DNA of 64,000 nt from Actinomadura madurae (lineage in GTDB: Bacteria; Actinomycetota; Actinomycetes; Streptosporangiales; Streptosporangiaceae). A program made the position numbers and the translations under genes. This document shows positions 50,310 to 58,580 of the stretch, in pieces. The stretch spans positions 1 through 64,000 of the forward strand of contig NZ_FOVH01000014.1 in NCBI RefSeq assembly GCF_900115095.1, read 5' to 3'. Position 1 is the stretch's first letter, and every line of letters begins with the position of its first letter. Under the pieces are notes generated by a model. The model worked only from the letters and a program-made list of their open reading frames with translations. It did no database searches and was not told the DNA's origin.

Positions 50310-51515
50310 TCAGAGGAAGGTCCTGCCTTCGCCCCGGTAGGTGGGGACGGTGCCCGTGTGGCGGCCGTCCTCGATGAGGTGGAGGGCGTCGAAGCGTTCG
50401 CACAGCTCGCCGGCCTTGGTGTGGCGGAACCAGACGCGGTCGCCGACGGACAGCAGGTCGGCGGCCCGGCCGAGCAGCGGCGTCTGCACCTCGCCCGCGC
50501 CCTCGTTGCCGTCGTAGGACAGCCCGGCCGGCAGGTACGGCTGGGGGAGGCGGACGGCGTCGGCCGGCCCGGACGCCAGGTAGCCGCCGCCGAGGCAGGT
50601 CGCGACGCCGGGCCCGGGGCGCCGGACGACGGGCAGCGCGAACAGGGCGGCGGGACGTCCGGTGAAGTTGGAGTACTGGTCGAACAGGTGCGGCTGGTAG
50701 AGGCCGGAGCCGGCGGCGACCTCGGTGACGGCGCGTTCGGCGGCGGTCTTCTCCACGCTGCCCGTGCCGCCGCCGTTGACGAATTCCAGGTCGGCCAGGT
50801 CGCGGACGGCCCGGACGATCGCGGCGCGGCGGCGGGCCAGCTCGAACCGGGACTGCCGCTGCATGGCGCGGATGACGCGGCCCCGGGCGGGACGTCCCGG
50901 CGGGAGGTCCCCGACGCCGGCGATCTGCGACTCGTAGGCCATCAGCCCGACGAGGTCCAGCGAGGGCCGCTTGAGGATCCGCTCGGCGAACGCGCCGACC
51001 TCGGCGGCGGTGCGCAGCGGGGAGCGCAGCGCGCCGATCCGGACGCGCCCGCCGAGCGGACGATAGGAGGCGTCGATGTCGACGCAGACCCGGATCCGCC
51101 GGTCGCCGGCCGCGGCCTCGATCAGGTCGAGGTGCTCGGGGCAGTCGACCATCAGCGTGATGGCGCGGGCGGCGGCGGGGTCTTCGGCCAGCGCGGCGAC
51201 GGCCGTGCGGTCGGCGGTCGGATAGGCGACGAGGATGTCGTCGCTGACGCCCTCGGCGGCCAGCCACAGCGCCTCGGGGAGGGTGAACGCCATGATCCCC
51301 GAGAAGCCGTCCATCGCGAGGACGTCCTCCAGGAGCGCCCGGCAGCGCACCGACTTGCTGGCGACGCGGATCGGCTTGCCCGCGGCGCGGCGCACGAGGC
51401 CGGCGGCGTTGGCGCGGAAGGCCGCCAGGTCGACGACGGCGAACGGCGCCTCGATCGCGGCGGTCGCGGCGTCATAGCGGTCCCGGAGGTTGATGCTCGT
51501 CACGTCTCCCACCAT
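50310..51515 (-). CDS. PLP fold-III amino acid deaminase/aldolase
   Basis: A 401-residue protein of the alanine-racemase N-domain/D-threonine-aldolase type. IEAPFAVVDLAAFRANAAGL and RVASKSVRCRALLEDVL (PLP Lys in ASKSVR), VCVDIDASYRPLGGRVRIG, LMAYESQIAGVGD, FVNGGGTGSVEKTA; C-terminal DSD-like half with YDGNEGAGEVQTPL and VWFRHTKAGELCERFD metal site. Relatives are annotated amino acid deaminase/aldolase; exact substrate unknown. ATG 51515; GTG 51512 immediately follows. Confidence 0.83.
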   Translation of the reverse strand: MVGDVTSINLRDRYDAATAAIEAPFAVVDLAAFRANAAGLVRRAAGKPIRVASKSVRCRALLEDVLAMDGFSGIMAFTLPEALWLAAEGVSDDILVAYPTADRTAVAALAEDPAAARAITLMVDCPEHLDLIEAAAGDRRIRVCVDIDASYRPLGGRVRIGALRSPLRTAAEVGAFAERILKRPSLDLVGLMAYESQIAGVGDLPPGRPARGRVIRAMQRQSRFELARRRAAIVRAVRDLADLEFVNGGGTGSVEKTAAERAVTEVAAGSGLYQPHLFDQYSNFTGRPAALFALPVVRRPGPGVATCLGGGYLASGPADAVRLPQPYLPAGLSYDGNEGAGEVQTPLLGRAADLLSVGDRVWFRHTKAGELCERFDALHLIEDGRHTGTVPTYRGEGRTFL

Positions 51516-51553
51516 AGCCGGAAAATATGAAAAGCCCTCATATCCGGCGGTGG

Positions 51554-52483
51554 TCAGCCGGTGCGGGGGTGGGAGTCGAAGAAGTCCCAGAGCATCGCGG
51601 TCGCCCCGTCCGGCCACCGGTGCGTGCCGCCGTTGACCTTGCAGAACGTCACCGCGACACCCCGCTCGCCCTTGCCCGTGCTCCCGCACTCGGTGTCGCC
51701 GGCCGCCGCCTTCACCCGCTGCCGCGGCTCGGGCAGTCCGGCGACCTTACGCCAGAACTCGACCGCCTCCGATACCGGCGGGAACGGGCGCCGGTCGTTG
51801 AAGTCCCGGTTCCCGCCGCCGTTGAAGGGCACGTTCCGGTCCGCGGTGCCGTGGAAGATCATCGCCGACACCGGCCGGTCCGGGTCGCACTCGGTCACCA
51901 GCGCGCCCTCCACGACGCCGATGCCCGCCACCTTGCCCGGCCGCTCGCAGGCCATCCGGTACGCCATCCCCGCGCCGTTGGAGAACCCGGTGACGTAGAC
52001 GCGCTTCGGGTCGGCCAGCCCCGCCCCGGTGACCTTGTCGATCAGCTTGGTGAGGAAGTCGACGTCGTCGATGTTCCCGATCTTCGCCGCGCCGCAGCAG
52101 GCGCCCGCGTTCCACGTGGTCATGAACCCGTCGGGGTAGGCGACGAGGAAGCCGTGCTCGTCCGACTGCTCGTCGAACCCGGTGAGGTCCCGCATCTTGC
52201 CCATGTTCGCGAGGCCGCCGTGCAGGGCGATGACGAGCGGGGGCGGGTCTTCCGGCCTGCCGTCCTTCCACGTCCCGTCCGCCACCTTGGCCGGGACGTG
52301 CAGCAGGTACTCCCGGTGCCCGATCGTGCCGACGTCCAGCTTCTGCTTGTGCGTGCCCGCGGAGGTGGGGATGCCGTCGACCTTCGCCGGACGCCCCTCC
52401 GCCCTGCCCTTCTCCGCGGGCTCGTCGGTGCAGCCCGCGAGCAGGAGGATGACCGCCGTCGTCACGAGCGCGATTCGCCGCAT
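51554..52483 (-). CDS. Secreted esterase lipoprotein (PHB-depolymerase/LpqC-like)
   Basis: A 309-residue lipoprotein with a lipobox (VILLLAGC) and an esterase domain of the PHB depolymerase/feruloyl esterase group. PLVIALHGGLANMGKM forms the oxyanion hole, YVTGFSNGAGMAYRMACER the nucleophile elbow, FHGTADRNVPFNGG the Asp, GGTHRWPDG the His. It acts outside the membrane, on an ester substrate that cannot be named. Start ATG 52483. Confidence 0.87.
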   Translation of the reverse strand: MRRIALVTTAVILLLAGCTDEPAEKGRAEGRPAKVDGIPTSAGTHKQKLDVGTIGHREYLLHVPAKVADGTWKDGRPEDPPPLVIALHGGLANMGKMRDLTGFDEQSDEHGFLVAYPDGFMTTWNAGACCGAAKIGNIDDVDFLTKLIDKVTGAGLADPKRVYVTGFSNGAGMAYRMACERPGKVAGIGVVEGALVTECDPDRPVSAMIFHGTADRNVPFNGGGNRDFNDRRPFPPVSEAVEFWRKVAGLPEPRQRVKAAAGDTECGSTGKGERGVAVTFCKVNGGTHRWPDGATAMLWDFFDSHPRTG

Positions 52484-52667
52484 GACGGCAAAGGTAACCT
52501 CAACGCGAGTTCGTAAACTACTCACCAGTAGACAAGGTGGTCACACGGGCCCCTCACCGGTCCCGACGGCGGCGACATGCGGCGGCGGCTCCCCGGCGCC
52601 GGCGTGGGGGAGCGCGTAAGCTCAAGGCACCCGTCCTGAGCTGCCGCTTCTCACACCGAGGTCGAGA

Positions 52668-53525
52668 GTGAGACCTGTGAACGAGTACGTGCTGACCCTG
52701 TCCTGCCCCGACCGGCCCGGCATCGTCGCCGCCGTCTCGGGGCTGCTCGCCGAGCGCGGGTGCAACATCGTGGAGAGCCAGCAGTTCGGCGACGGGGAGT
52801 CCGGCACCTTCTTCATGCGGGTGCAGTTCGCGGCCCTGGACGACACCGACCCCGACGAGCTGCGCGGCGCCTTCGGCTCCCTCGTCCCCGAGCTCGGGCT
52901 GGAGTGGCGGCTGCACCCGCTGGCCGAGCGCCCGCGCGTGCTGATCATGGTGTCGAAGGGCGGGCACTGCCTGAACGACCTGCTGTACCGGACCCGGTCC
53001 GGGCTGCTCGACATCGACATCGTCGCGGTCGCGTCCAACCACCCCGACCTGCGGCCCCTCACCCAGTCGTACGGCATCGACTACCACCACCTCCCGGTCG
53101 GGCCGGGCGGGAAGGCCGCCCAGGAGGCGGAGATCCTCACGCTGGTCGAGCATTACCGCGCCGACCTCGTCGTCCTCGCCCGGTACATGCAGATCCTGTC
53201 GGACGACTTCTGCGCCAAGCTCCCCGGCGCGATCATCAACATCCACCACTCGTTCCTGCCGAGCTTCAAGGGCGCCCGTCCCTACCACCAGGCGCACACG
53301 CGCGGCGTCAAGCTGATCGGCGCGACCGCGCACTACGTCACCGCCGACCTGGACGAGGGCCCGATCATCGAGCAGGAGGTCGCCCGCGTCGACCACACCC
53401 ACAGCCCGGAGGAGCTGGTGGCCGTGGGGCGCGACGTCGAGTGCCTCGCCCTCGCCCGCGCCGTCCGCTGGCACGCCGAGCACCGCGTCCTGCTCAACGG
53501 TGACCGGACGGTCGTTTTCCGCTGA
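52668..53525 (+). CDS. purU: Formyltetrahydrofolate deformylase
   Basis: A 285-residue enzyme that releases formate from 10-formyl-THF. ACT domain: YVLTLSCPDRPGIVAAVSGL with FFMRVQF; catalytic part: RVLIMVSKGGHCLNDLLYRT, AVASNHPDLRPL, YHHLPV, ARYMQILSDDF, NIHHSFLPSFKGARPYHQA (Asn and His) and ATAHYVTADLDEGPIIEQ (Asp). Start GTG 52668; GTG 52677 also possible. Confidence 0.95.
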   Translation: MRPVNEYVLTLSCPDRPGIVAAVSGLLAERGCNIVESQQFGDGESGTFFMRVQFAALDDTDPDELRGAFGSLVPELGLEWRLHPLAERPRVLIMVSKGGHCLNDLLYRTRSGLLDIDIVAVASNHPDLRPLTQSYGIDYHHLPVGPGGKAAQEAEILTLVEHYRADLVVLARYMQILSDDFCAKLPGAIINIHHSFLPSFKGARPYHQAHTRGVKLIGATAHYVTADLDEGPIIEQEVARVDHTHSPEELVAVGRDVECLALARAVRWHAEHRVLLNGDRTVVFR

Positions 53526-53615
53526 CCCGCGTCGGCATGGCGTGTTTCACTCAGCGTGACGGTGCCGCACCATGGGTGATGATGTCGGATGCGCCGACGG
53601 CCCACGGGGGTGGCA

Positions 53616-54230
53616 ATGGCGGAGACGCTGGTCAGGGATCTGATCGAGGAGGAACGGGCCAGGCGGCGGGCCCGCCGCCTCGCCGTCCGCGAGCTGCGGC
53701 CCCGCCGCGCGTTCGCCGGCGTCACCGCGGCGCTGCTGGCGACCACCACCGGCGCGGTGGCCGCGATCGAGCTGCTCGCCGGCGCGCTCGGCTCCGCCGT
53801 CCACCCGGTGCCGGGCGTCGCCGCCGCCGTAGGCGTCCTGCGGCGCCACTCCTGGAACGACCCGAACGTCCTGGTCGTGACGGGAGGGATGGCCGTCCTC
53901 GGGATCGCGTTCCTGCTGGCCGCCCTGCCCGGCCGTCCGCGCGGCGTGCCGCTGGCCGGGCCCGATCCGCGGATGGCGGGCGCCATCGGCCGGCCGGCCC
54001 TCCGCCGGACCCTCGCGGACGCCGCGCTGGACGTCCCCGGCATCGAGCGCGCCCGCGTCCGGGGGTTCGGCGCGTTCCGCCGCGGCGTCGTCGTCCGGGC
54101 GGCCACCGGGTACCGGAACCCGGCGAACATCGCCGATCTCGTCCGGGCCGCGATCGAGGCCCGGCTGGACGGGATCGAGCCGATGCGGCGGCCGGACGTC
54201 GACGTCCGGCTCCGCTGGCGGAAGGACTGA
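53616..54230 (+). CDS. DUF6286 domain-containing membrane protein
   Basis: A 204-residue protein: basic cytoplasmic start (RARRRARRLAVRELRPRR), two hydrophobic helices (TAALLATTTGAVAAIELLAG; VTGGMAVLGIAFLLAALPG), then a soluble domain (DAALDVPGIERARVRGFGAF; DVDVRLRWRKD) resembling the Asp23-type fold. DUF6286 proteins lie in alkaline-shock (Asp23) operons of actinomycetes, but no Asp23 gene is visible here. ATG 53616; ATG 53589 in frame upstream. Stop is 2 bases before the next ATG. Confidence 0.78.
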   Translation: MAETLVRDLIEEERARRRARRLAVRELRPRRAFAGVTAALLATTTGAVAAIELLAGALGSAVHPVPGVAAAVGVLRRHSWNDPNVLVVTGGMAVLGIAFLLAALPGRPRGVPLAGPDPRMAGAIGRPALRRTLADAALDVPGIERARVRGFGAFRRGVVVRAATGYRNPANIADLVRAAIEARLDGIEPMRRPDVDVRLRWRKD

Positions 54231-54232
54231 CG

Positions 54233-54784
54233 ATGAGGATCGCGATCGCAGCCACCGGGGCGGTGCTGCTGCTGGCCGGCGCGTCCGCCCTGGCCGCCGG
54301 CCTCGGCGCCTTCGACGCCGTCGCGGAGCGCCCGCTGCTCGACCCGGCGCTGCACCGCTTCGCCGCCGACACGGGATGGTTCCTGCCTGCCGCGGCGGGC
54401 GTGGCCGAACTGCTCGCGCTCGCCGGCCAGCTGTGGCTCGTCATGCAGTGCCGCGCCGCCGTCCACCATTGGTGGCCGGACCTGGACCCGGAGACCCGCG
54501 CCCGCGCCCGCGCCGCCGCGGACGACCTGACCCGGGACGCGCGCGGGCTGCCCGGCGTCCGCGACACCCGCGTCCGCCTCACCGGGACGGCCGACCGGCC
54601 GCGGCTCCGGCTGACCGTGTCCTGCGCGGGCGACACCCTCGTGAGCGAGGTGTACGGGGAACTCGGCGCGGGCCCGGTCGAGCGCTACCGCGACGCGGTC
54701 GGCATGCCCGACCTACCGGTAGTGATCCGCTTCCACCCACAGACCAGACGCCGGCACCGCCGCCCCCACCCCGAAACCGCCTAA
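54233..54784 (+). CDS. AmaP-like membrane anchor protein
   Basis: A 183-residue protein with two N-terminal hydrophobic helices (ATGAVLLLAGASALAAGLGA; FLPAAAGVAELLALAGQLWL) and a soluble domain (DLTRDARGLPGVRDTRVRLT, LRLTVSCAGDTLVSEVYGEL) like alkaline-shock-response membrane anchor proteins of the AmaP group. Tail is Arg/His-rich. Co-transcribed with the DUF6286 gene. Confidence 0.7.
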   Translation: MRIAIAATGAVLLLAGASALAAGLGAFDAVAERPLLDPALHRFAADTGWFLPAAAGVAELLALAGQLWLVMQCRAAVHHWWPDLDPETRARARAAADDLTRDARGLPGVRDTRVRLTGTADRPRLRLTVSCAGDTLVSEVYGELGAGPVERYRDAVGMPDLPVVIRFHPQTRRRHRRPHPETA

Positions 54785-54819
54785 ACCCACCCCCACCGGT
54801 CGATATCCACACCCGAGGG

Positions 54820-55150
54820 ACACCTGTGCCCACCCGGCGGGTGTCCGTGCCCGTCCGGCTGGTGTCCCCGAGCCAGCTCGGCCGGTCTTCGTGCCCGCCC
54901 GCAGGGCATCTGGGCCCGTCCAGGAGGCACCTGTGCCCGCCCAGCGGGCATCCGCGCCCGATCGGTCGGTTTCCGCGCCCGTCCGGCCGGTATCCGTGCA
55001 TGCCGCCGGTGTCCGTCCCCGTCCGGCTGGTGTCCGTGCTCGCCCTGCTGGGCATCTGTGCCCGTCCAGGAGGCACCTGTGTTCGCCCGGCGGGCATCCG
55101 TGCCCGATCGGTCGGTGTCCGCGCTCGTCCGGCTGGTATCAGCGCCCGCT
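54820..55150. repeat. Decayed tandem repeats in the 489-bp gap before the FAD oxidase
   Basis: The interval 54785-55273 has no supported gene. It is built of ~24-base units with variants of GTGCCCGTCCGGCTGGTATC and GCATCTGTGCCCGTCCAGGA. A larger block starting at ~54906 recurs at ~55052 (offset ~146 bases) with ~90% identity by eye over ~90 bases. It is stop-free in several frames because of composition, but the pattern is that of DNA repeat expansion. Confidence 0.75.
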
Positions 55151-55273
55151 CAACATTCGTGGGCGCGGCGGCGAGGGAGGGCGCTTGGAGGCCCGGACGG
55201 GTGTCCGTGGCCGCCCGGTGATGCTGTCGGCCGGCGCCGGGGACAATGGCCCGGGGCGGAGGAGGGAGCCGGG

Positions 55274-56836
55274 ATGGTGCGGTCGTGGTGGGGATGGGGC
55301 TCGGTCGAGGACGCGGTGCGCGGGGCGGAGCTCGACGCGCTGCTGTCCCGGGTCCGGGCGCTGACGTCCGGCGAGCTGACCGGCCACGAACCTCCCGGGA
55401 TCGGCGAGCTCGGGCTGTCGGATCCGCGCGTCCGGGCGCCGGACGCGCTCGCCGGCCTCTGCTCGGCGGATCCGGAGGACCGGGCCGCGCACGCGCACGG
55501 CAAGGCGTTCCGGGACGTCGTCCGCAACCTGCACGGAGACCTGCGGCACGTGCCGGACCTCGTCGCCCGGCCGCGGGACGAGCGCGACCTGGTCGACCTG
55601 CTCGACTGGTGCGGCGCCGCCGGCATCGCCGTCATCCCCTACGGCGGCGGCAGCTCGGTGGTCGGCGGCGTCGAGCCGCGGTTCGACGGGCCCGCGGTCA
55701 CCGTCGACCTCGCCCGGCTGGACCGGATCCTGGAGATCGACCCGGTGAGCCGCGCGGCGCGCGTCCAGGCGGGCGTGTTCGGCCCGCGGCTGGAAGAGGG
55801 GCTCCGGCCGCACGGGCTGACGCTCCGGCACTTCCCGCAGTCGTTCGAGTTCTCCACGCTCGGCGGCTGGCTGGCGACCCGGTCCGGCGGCCACTACGCG
55901 ACCCTCTACACGCACATCGACGACCTCGTCGAGTCGATGCGCGTGGTCACGCCGAGCGGGACCGGCGAGTCGCGGCGGCTGCCGGGCTCCGGCGCCGGGC
56001 CGTCCCCGGACGGGCTCTTCCTCGGCAGCGAGGGCACCCTGGGGATCATCACCGAGGCGTGGATGCGGGTCCAGGAGCGTCCCACCCGGCGGGCGAAGGC
56101 GGCCGTCCGGTTCGCGGACTACGGCGCCGCGGTGGCGGCCACCCGGGCGGTCGCGCAGAGCGGGCTGAACCCGGCGAACTGCCGGCTGCTCGACGCCGCC
56201 GAAGCGCTGATCAACACCGGTGCCGGGGTCGGCGGCGGCCTGCTGCTGCTCGGCTTCGAGTCAGTCGGCCCGCCGGTGCGCGCGTCGCTGGACCAGGCCC
56301 TCGACCTGTGCCGCGACCACGGCGGCGAGGCGCCCGAGGAGTCCGCGGGGGAGGGCGCCGGCGACACCTGGCGGGCGTCGTTCCTGCGGATGCCCTACCA
56401 GCGGGACGCGCTGGCCCGGCACTCGATGATCGTCGAGACGTTCGAGACGGCCTGCACCTGGAACCGGTTCGAGGAGCTGCACCGCGCGGTCACCGGGGCG
56501 GCCCGGCGGGCGATCCGCGAGGTCGCCGGGGACGGCGTCGTCACCTGCCGGTTCACCCACGTCTACCCGGACGGCCCGGCGCCCTACTTCGGTGTCTACG
56601 CGCCCGGCCGCTGGGGCTCCACCGTCGCCCAGTGGGACGAGATCAAGACCGCCGTGTCCGAGGCGATCGCGGCGAGCGGCGGCACGATCACCCACCACCA
56701 CGCCGTCGGCCGGGACCACCGGCCCTGGTACGACCGGCAGCGTCCCGGCCCGTTCGCCGCCGCGCTCACCGCGGCCAAGGCCGCCCTCGACCCGGCCGGC
56801 ATCCTCAACCCGGGCGTGCTGGTCCCTCCCGCGTGA
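55274..56836 (+). CDS. FAD-binding oxidase (alkyldihydroxyacetonephosphate-synthase-like)
   Basis: A 520-residue flavoprotein of the VAO/PCMH family. FAD domain: VVRNLHGDLRHVPDLVARPR, GIAVIPYGGGSSVVGGVEP, TVDLARLDRILEIDPVSRAA, FSTLGGWLATRSGGHYATLY, DGLFLGSEGTLGIITEAWMR. C-terminal substrate domain: FLRMPYQRDALARHSMIVET, TCRFTHVYPDGPAPYFGV, THHHAVGRDHRPWYDRQR (His-rich active site) and ending DPAGILNPGVLVPP. It closely follows the AGPS-like class rather than glycolate oxidase. Actinobacterial substrate unproven. ATG 55274 follows GGAGGAGGGAG. Confidence 0.88.
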   Translation: MVRSWWGWGSVEDAVRGAELDALLSRVRALTSGELTGHEPPGIGELGLSDPRVRAPDALAGLCSADPEDRAAHAHGKAFRDVVRNLHGDLRHVPDLVARPRDERDLVDLLDWCGAAGIAVIPYGGGSSVVGGVEPRFDGPAVTVDLARLDRILEIDPVSRAARVQAGVFGPRLEEGLRPHGLTLRHFPQSFEFSTLGGWLATRSGGHYATLYTHIDDLVESMRVVTPSGTGESRRLPGSGAGPSPDGLFLGSEGTLGIITEAWMRVQERPTRRAKAAVRFADYGAAVAATRAVAQSGLNPANCRLLDAAEALINTGAGVGGGLLLLGFESVGPPVRASLDQALDLCRDHGGEAPEESAGEGAGDTWRASFLRMPYQRDALARHSMIVETFETACTWNRFEELHRAVTGAARRAIREVAGDGVVTCRFTHVYPDGPAPYFGVYAPGRWGSTVAQWDEIKTAVSEAIAASGGTITHHHAVGRDHRPWYDRQRPGPFAAALTAAKAALDPAGILNPGVLVPPA

Positions 56837-56839
56837 GAC

Positions 56840-56857
56840 CCGTCCGGCGCCGGACGG
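56840..56857. terminator. Perfect 18-bp palindrome after the FAD oxidase gene
   Basis: CCGTCCGGCGCCGGACGG lies 4 bases after the oxidase stop, between convergent genes. It is fully self-complementary and may terminate transcription; there is no U-tract. Confidence 0.5.
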
Positions 56858-56915
56858 CGGAGGCCGCCCAGCGCCGGGAGCGGGGTGCGTGCGCCGGCGC
56901 TGGACGGCCGGCCCG

Positions 56916-58289
56916 TCAGGCCCGGGCGCCGTCCACGACGGTGGCGGCGGGCCGCGGCTCGGGCACCGGCTTCTCGGCCGGGCCGTGGTGGTCGTCCAGC
57001 ATGGTGGCCTCGTTGAAGGGGTCCTCGCCGGACAGGACGCGGCTGGCCTGCTCGGCGTCGAACTCCTTCGTCCACGTCCCGATCACCACCGTGGCGACCG
57101 CGTTGCCGGCGAAGTTGGTCAGGGCGCGGGCCTCGGACATGAACCGGTCGATGCCGACGATGAAGCCTACGCCGTCCACCAGTGCGGGCTTGTGCGACTG
57201 GAGCCCGCCGGCGAGGGTGGCCAGGCCCGCGCCGGTCACGCCCGCGGCGCCCTTCGACGCGACGATCATGAAGAGCAGCAGCGGGATCTGCGCGCCGATC
57301 GACATCGGCTGGTCCTGCGCGGACGCGATGAACAGCGTCGCCATCGTCAGGTAGATCGCGGTGCCGTCCAGGTTGAAGGAGTACCCGGTCGGGACGGTGA
57401 TGCCGACGACCGGGCGGCTCACCCCGAAGTGCTCCATCTTGGCGATCAGCCGCGGCAGCGCCGACTCCGACGACGACGTCGACAGGATCAGCAGGAACTC
57501 GCGGGCCAGGTAGCGCAGCAGCGCGAACACGCTGATCCGGCTGACCGCCCACAGCATCGCGCCGAGCACCACGAACACGAACACCACGCACGTGGCGTAG
57601 AACCCCAGCATGATCACCGCGAGGCTCTTCAGCGCGTCCCAGCCGCTGGAGCCGACCACCGCGGCGATCGCGCCGAACGCGCCGACCGGCGCCGCCCACA
57701 TGATCATCCAGAGGATGCGGAAGACCAGCCGCTGCAGATGCTCGATGCCCCGCAGGATCGGCGCGCCCGCCGGGCCGAGCCCCTGCAGCGCGAACCCGGT
57801 GAGCAGCGCGACCAGCAGCGCCTGCAGCACCTGCCCCTCCGTCAGCGCCGACACCAGCGTGGACGGGATGATGCCGAGCAGGAAGTCGGTGGTGCCCTCG
57901 CCGCCCTCGGCCTGCTCCTTGGCCTCGGCGACCGACGACGGATCCAGGTGCAGGCCGTCGCCCGGGTGCAGGACGTTGCCGACCGCGAGCCCGATCGCGA
58001 GCGCGAACGTCGACATCACCATGAAGTAGACGATGGTGACCAGGCCGACCTTGCCCACCTTCGCCGCCTTGGTCACCGACCCGATGCCGAGCACGATCGT
58101 GCAGAAGATGATCGGTGAGATCATCATCTTGATCAGGTTCACGAACGCGGTGCCGACCGGCTTCAGCTCCTGCGCGAAGTCCGGGGCGACCAGCCCGACG
58201 GCGGCGCCGGCGACCACCGCGGCGACCACGGCGAGGTAGAGGTAGTGGACGCGGTCCTTCTTCGGACGGGCGTCGGCGGTGTCGGACAC
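56916..58289 (-). CDS. dctA: C4-dicarboxylate:cation symporter DctA
   Basis: A 457-residue transporter of the DAACS family importing succinate, fumarate or malate with cations. Helical hairpin 1 has LSTSSSESALPRLI, the Ser-rich motif; TM7 has VPTGYSFNLDGTAIYLTMAT; hairpin 2 SKGAAGVTGAGLATLAG; TM8 VDRFMSEAR-type motif GIDRFMSEARALTNFAGNAV. Start GTG 58289. It is divergent from a CitA/DcuS-like kinase, which with its response regulator probably controls this gene. Confidence 0.93.
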   Translation of the reverse strand: MSDTADARPKKDRVHYLYLAVVAAVVAGAAVGLVAPDFAQELKPVGTAFVNLIKMMISPIIFCTIVLGIGSVTKAAKVGKVGLVTIVYFMVMSTFALAIGLAVGNVLHPGDGLHLDPSSVAEAKEQAEGGEGTTDFLLGIIPSTLVSALTEGQVLQALLVALLTGFALQGLGPAGAPILRGIEHLQRLVFRILWMIMWAAPVGAFGAIAAVVGSSGWDALKSLAVIMLGFYATCVVFVFVVLGAMLWAVSRISVFALLRYLAREFLLILSTSSSESALPRLIAKMEHFGVSRPVVGITVPTGYSFNLDGTAIYLTMATLFIASAQDQPMSIGAQIPLLLFMIVASKGAAGVTGAGLATLAGGLQSHKPALVDGVGFIVGIDRFMSEARALTNFAGNAVATVVIGTWTKEFDAEQASRVLSGEDPFNEATMLDDHHGPAEKPVPEPRPAATVVDGARA

Positions 58290-58517
58290 GGGGTCTCCTT
58301 CCGTCCACCGGAACGGCGCCCGTCCGCGAGGGCGGCGCCCGGCCGGGACCGGTGAGGCACGGGTCCCGGCCGGGGCGACCGCCGCCCCGTCGGGCGCCCC
58401 TGCGCCGCTGGGGCCGGCGCAGGCACACGATGGGCGCCCGAGTTCGGTAAGGCTCGCAGGTCAGGCGATGGGTCGGCGGGGGGTGGGGTGTGCTGCACCC
58501 GTGACTATGCGCGGTTC

Positions 58518-58533
58518 TGTGACGGGGGTCACC
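58518..58533. promoter_or_regulatory. CRP-like palindrome between dctA and the sensor kinase
   Basis: TGTGACGGGGGTCACC matches the actinobacterial cAMP-receptor-protein consensus TGTGA-N6-TCACA at nine of ten fixed positions. It lies 229 bases upstream of dctA and 48 before the kinase start, in the 291-bp divergent region, which otherwise has no gene. Confidence 0.5.
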
Positions 58534-58580
58534 CTTGTGTACATTTCGTTCACGGTGGTGTCCGAACGGAGAGAGGGCAG

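Noticed and set aside
54820..55150. CRISPR array or cis-regulatory RNA array
   Set aside because: Units abut and vary in every copy; there is no repeat-spacer alternation and no cas gene in the window.
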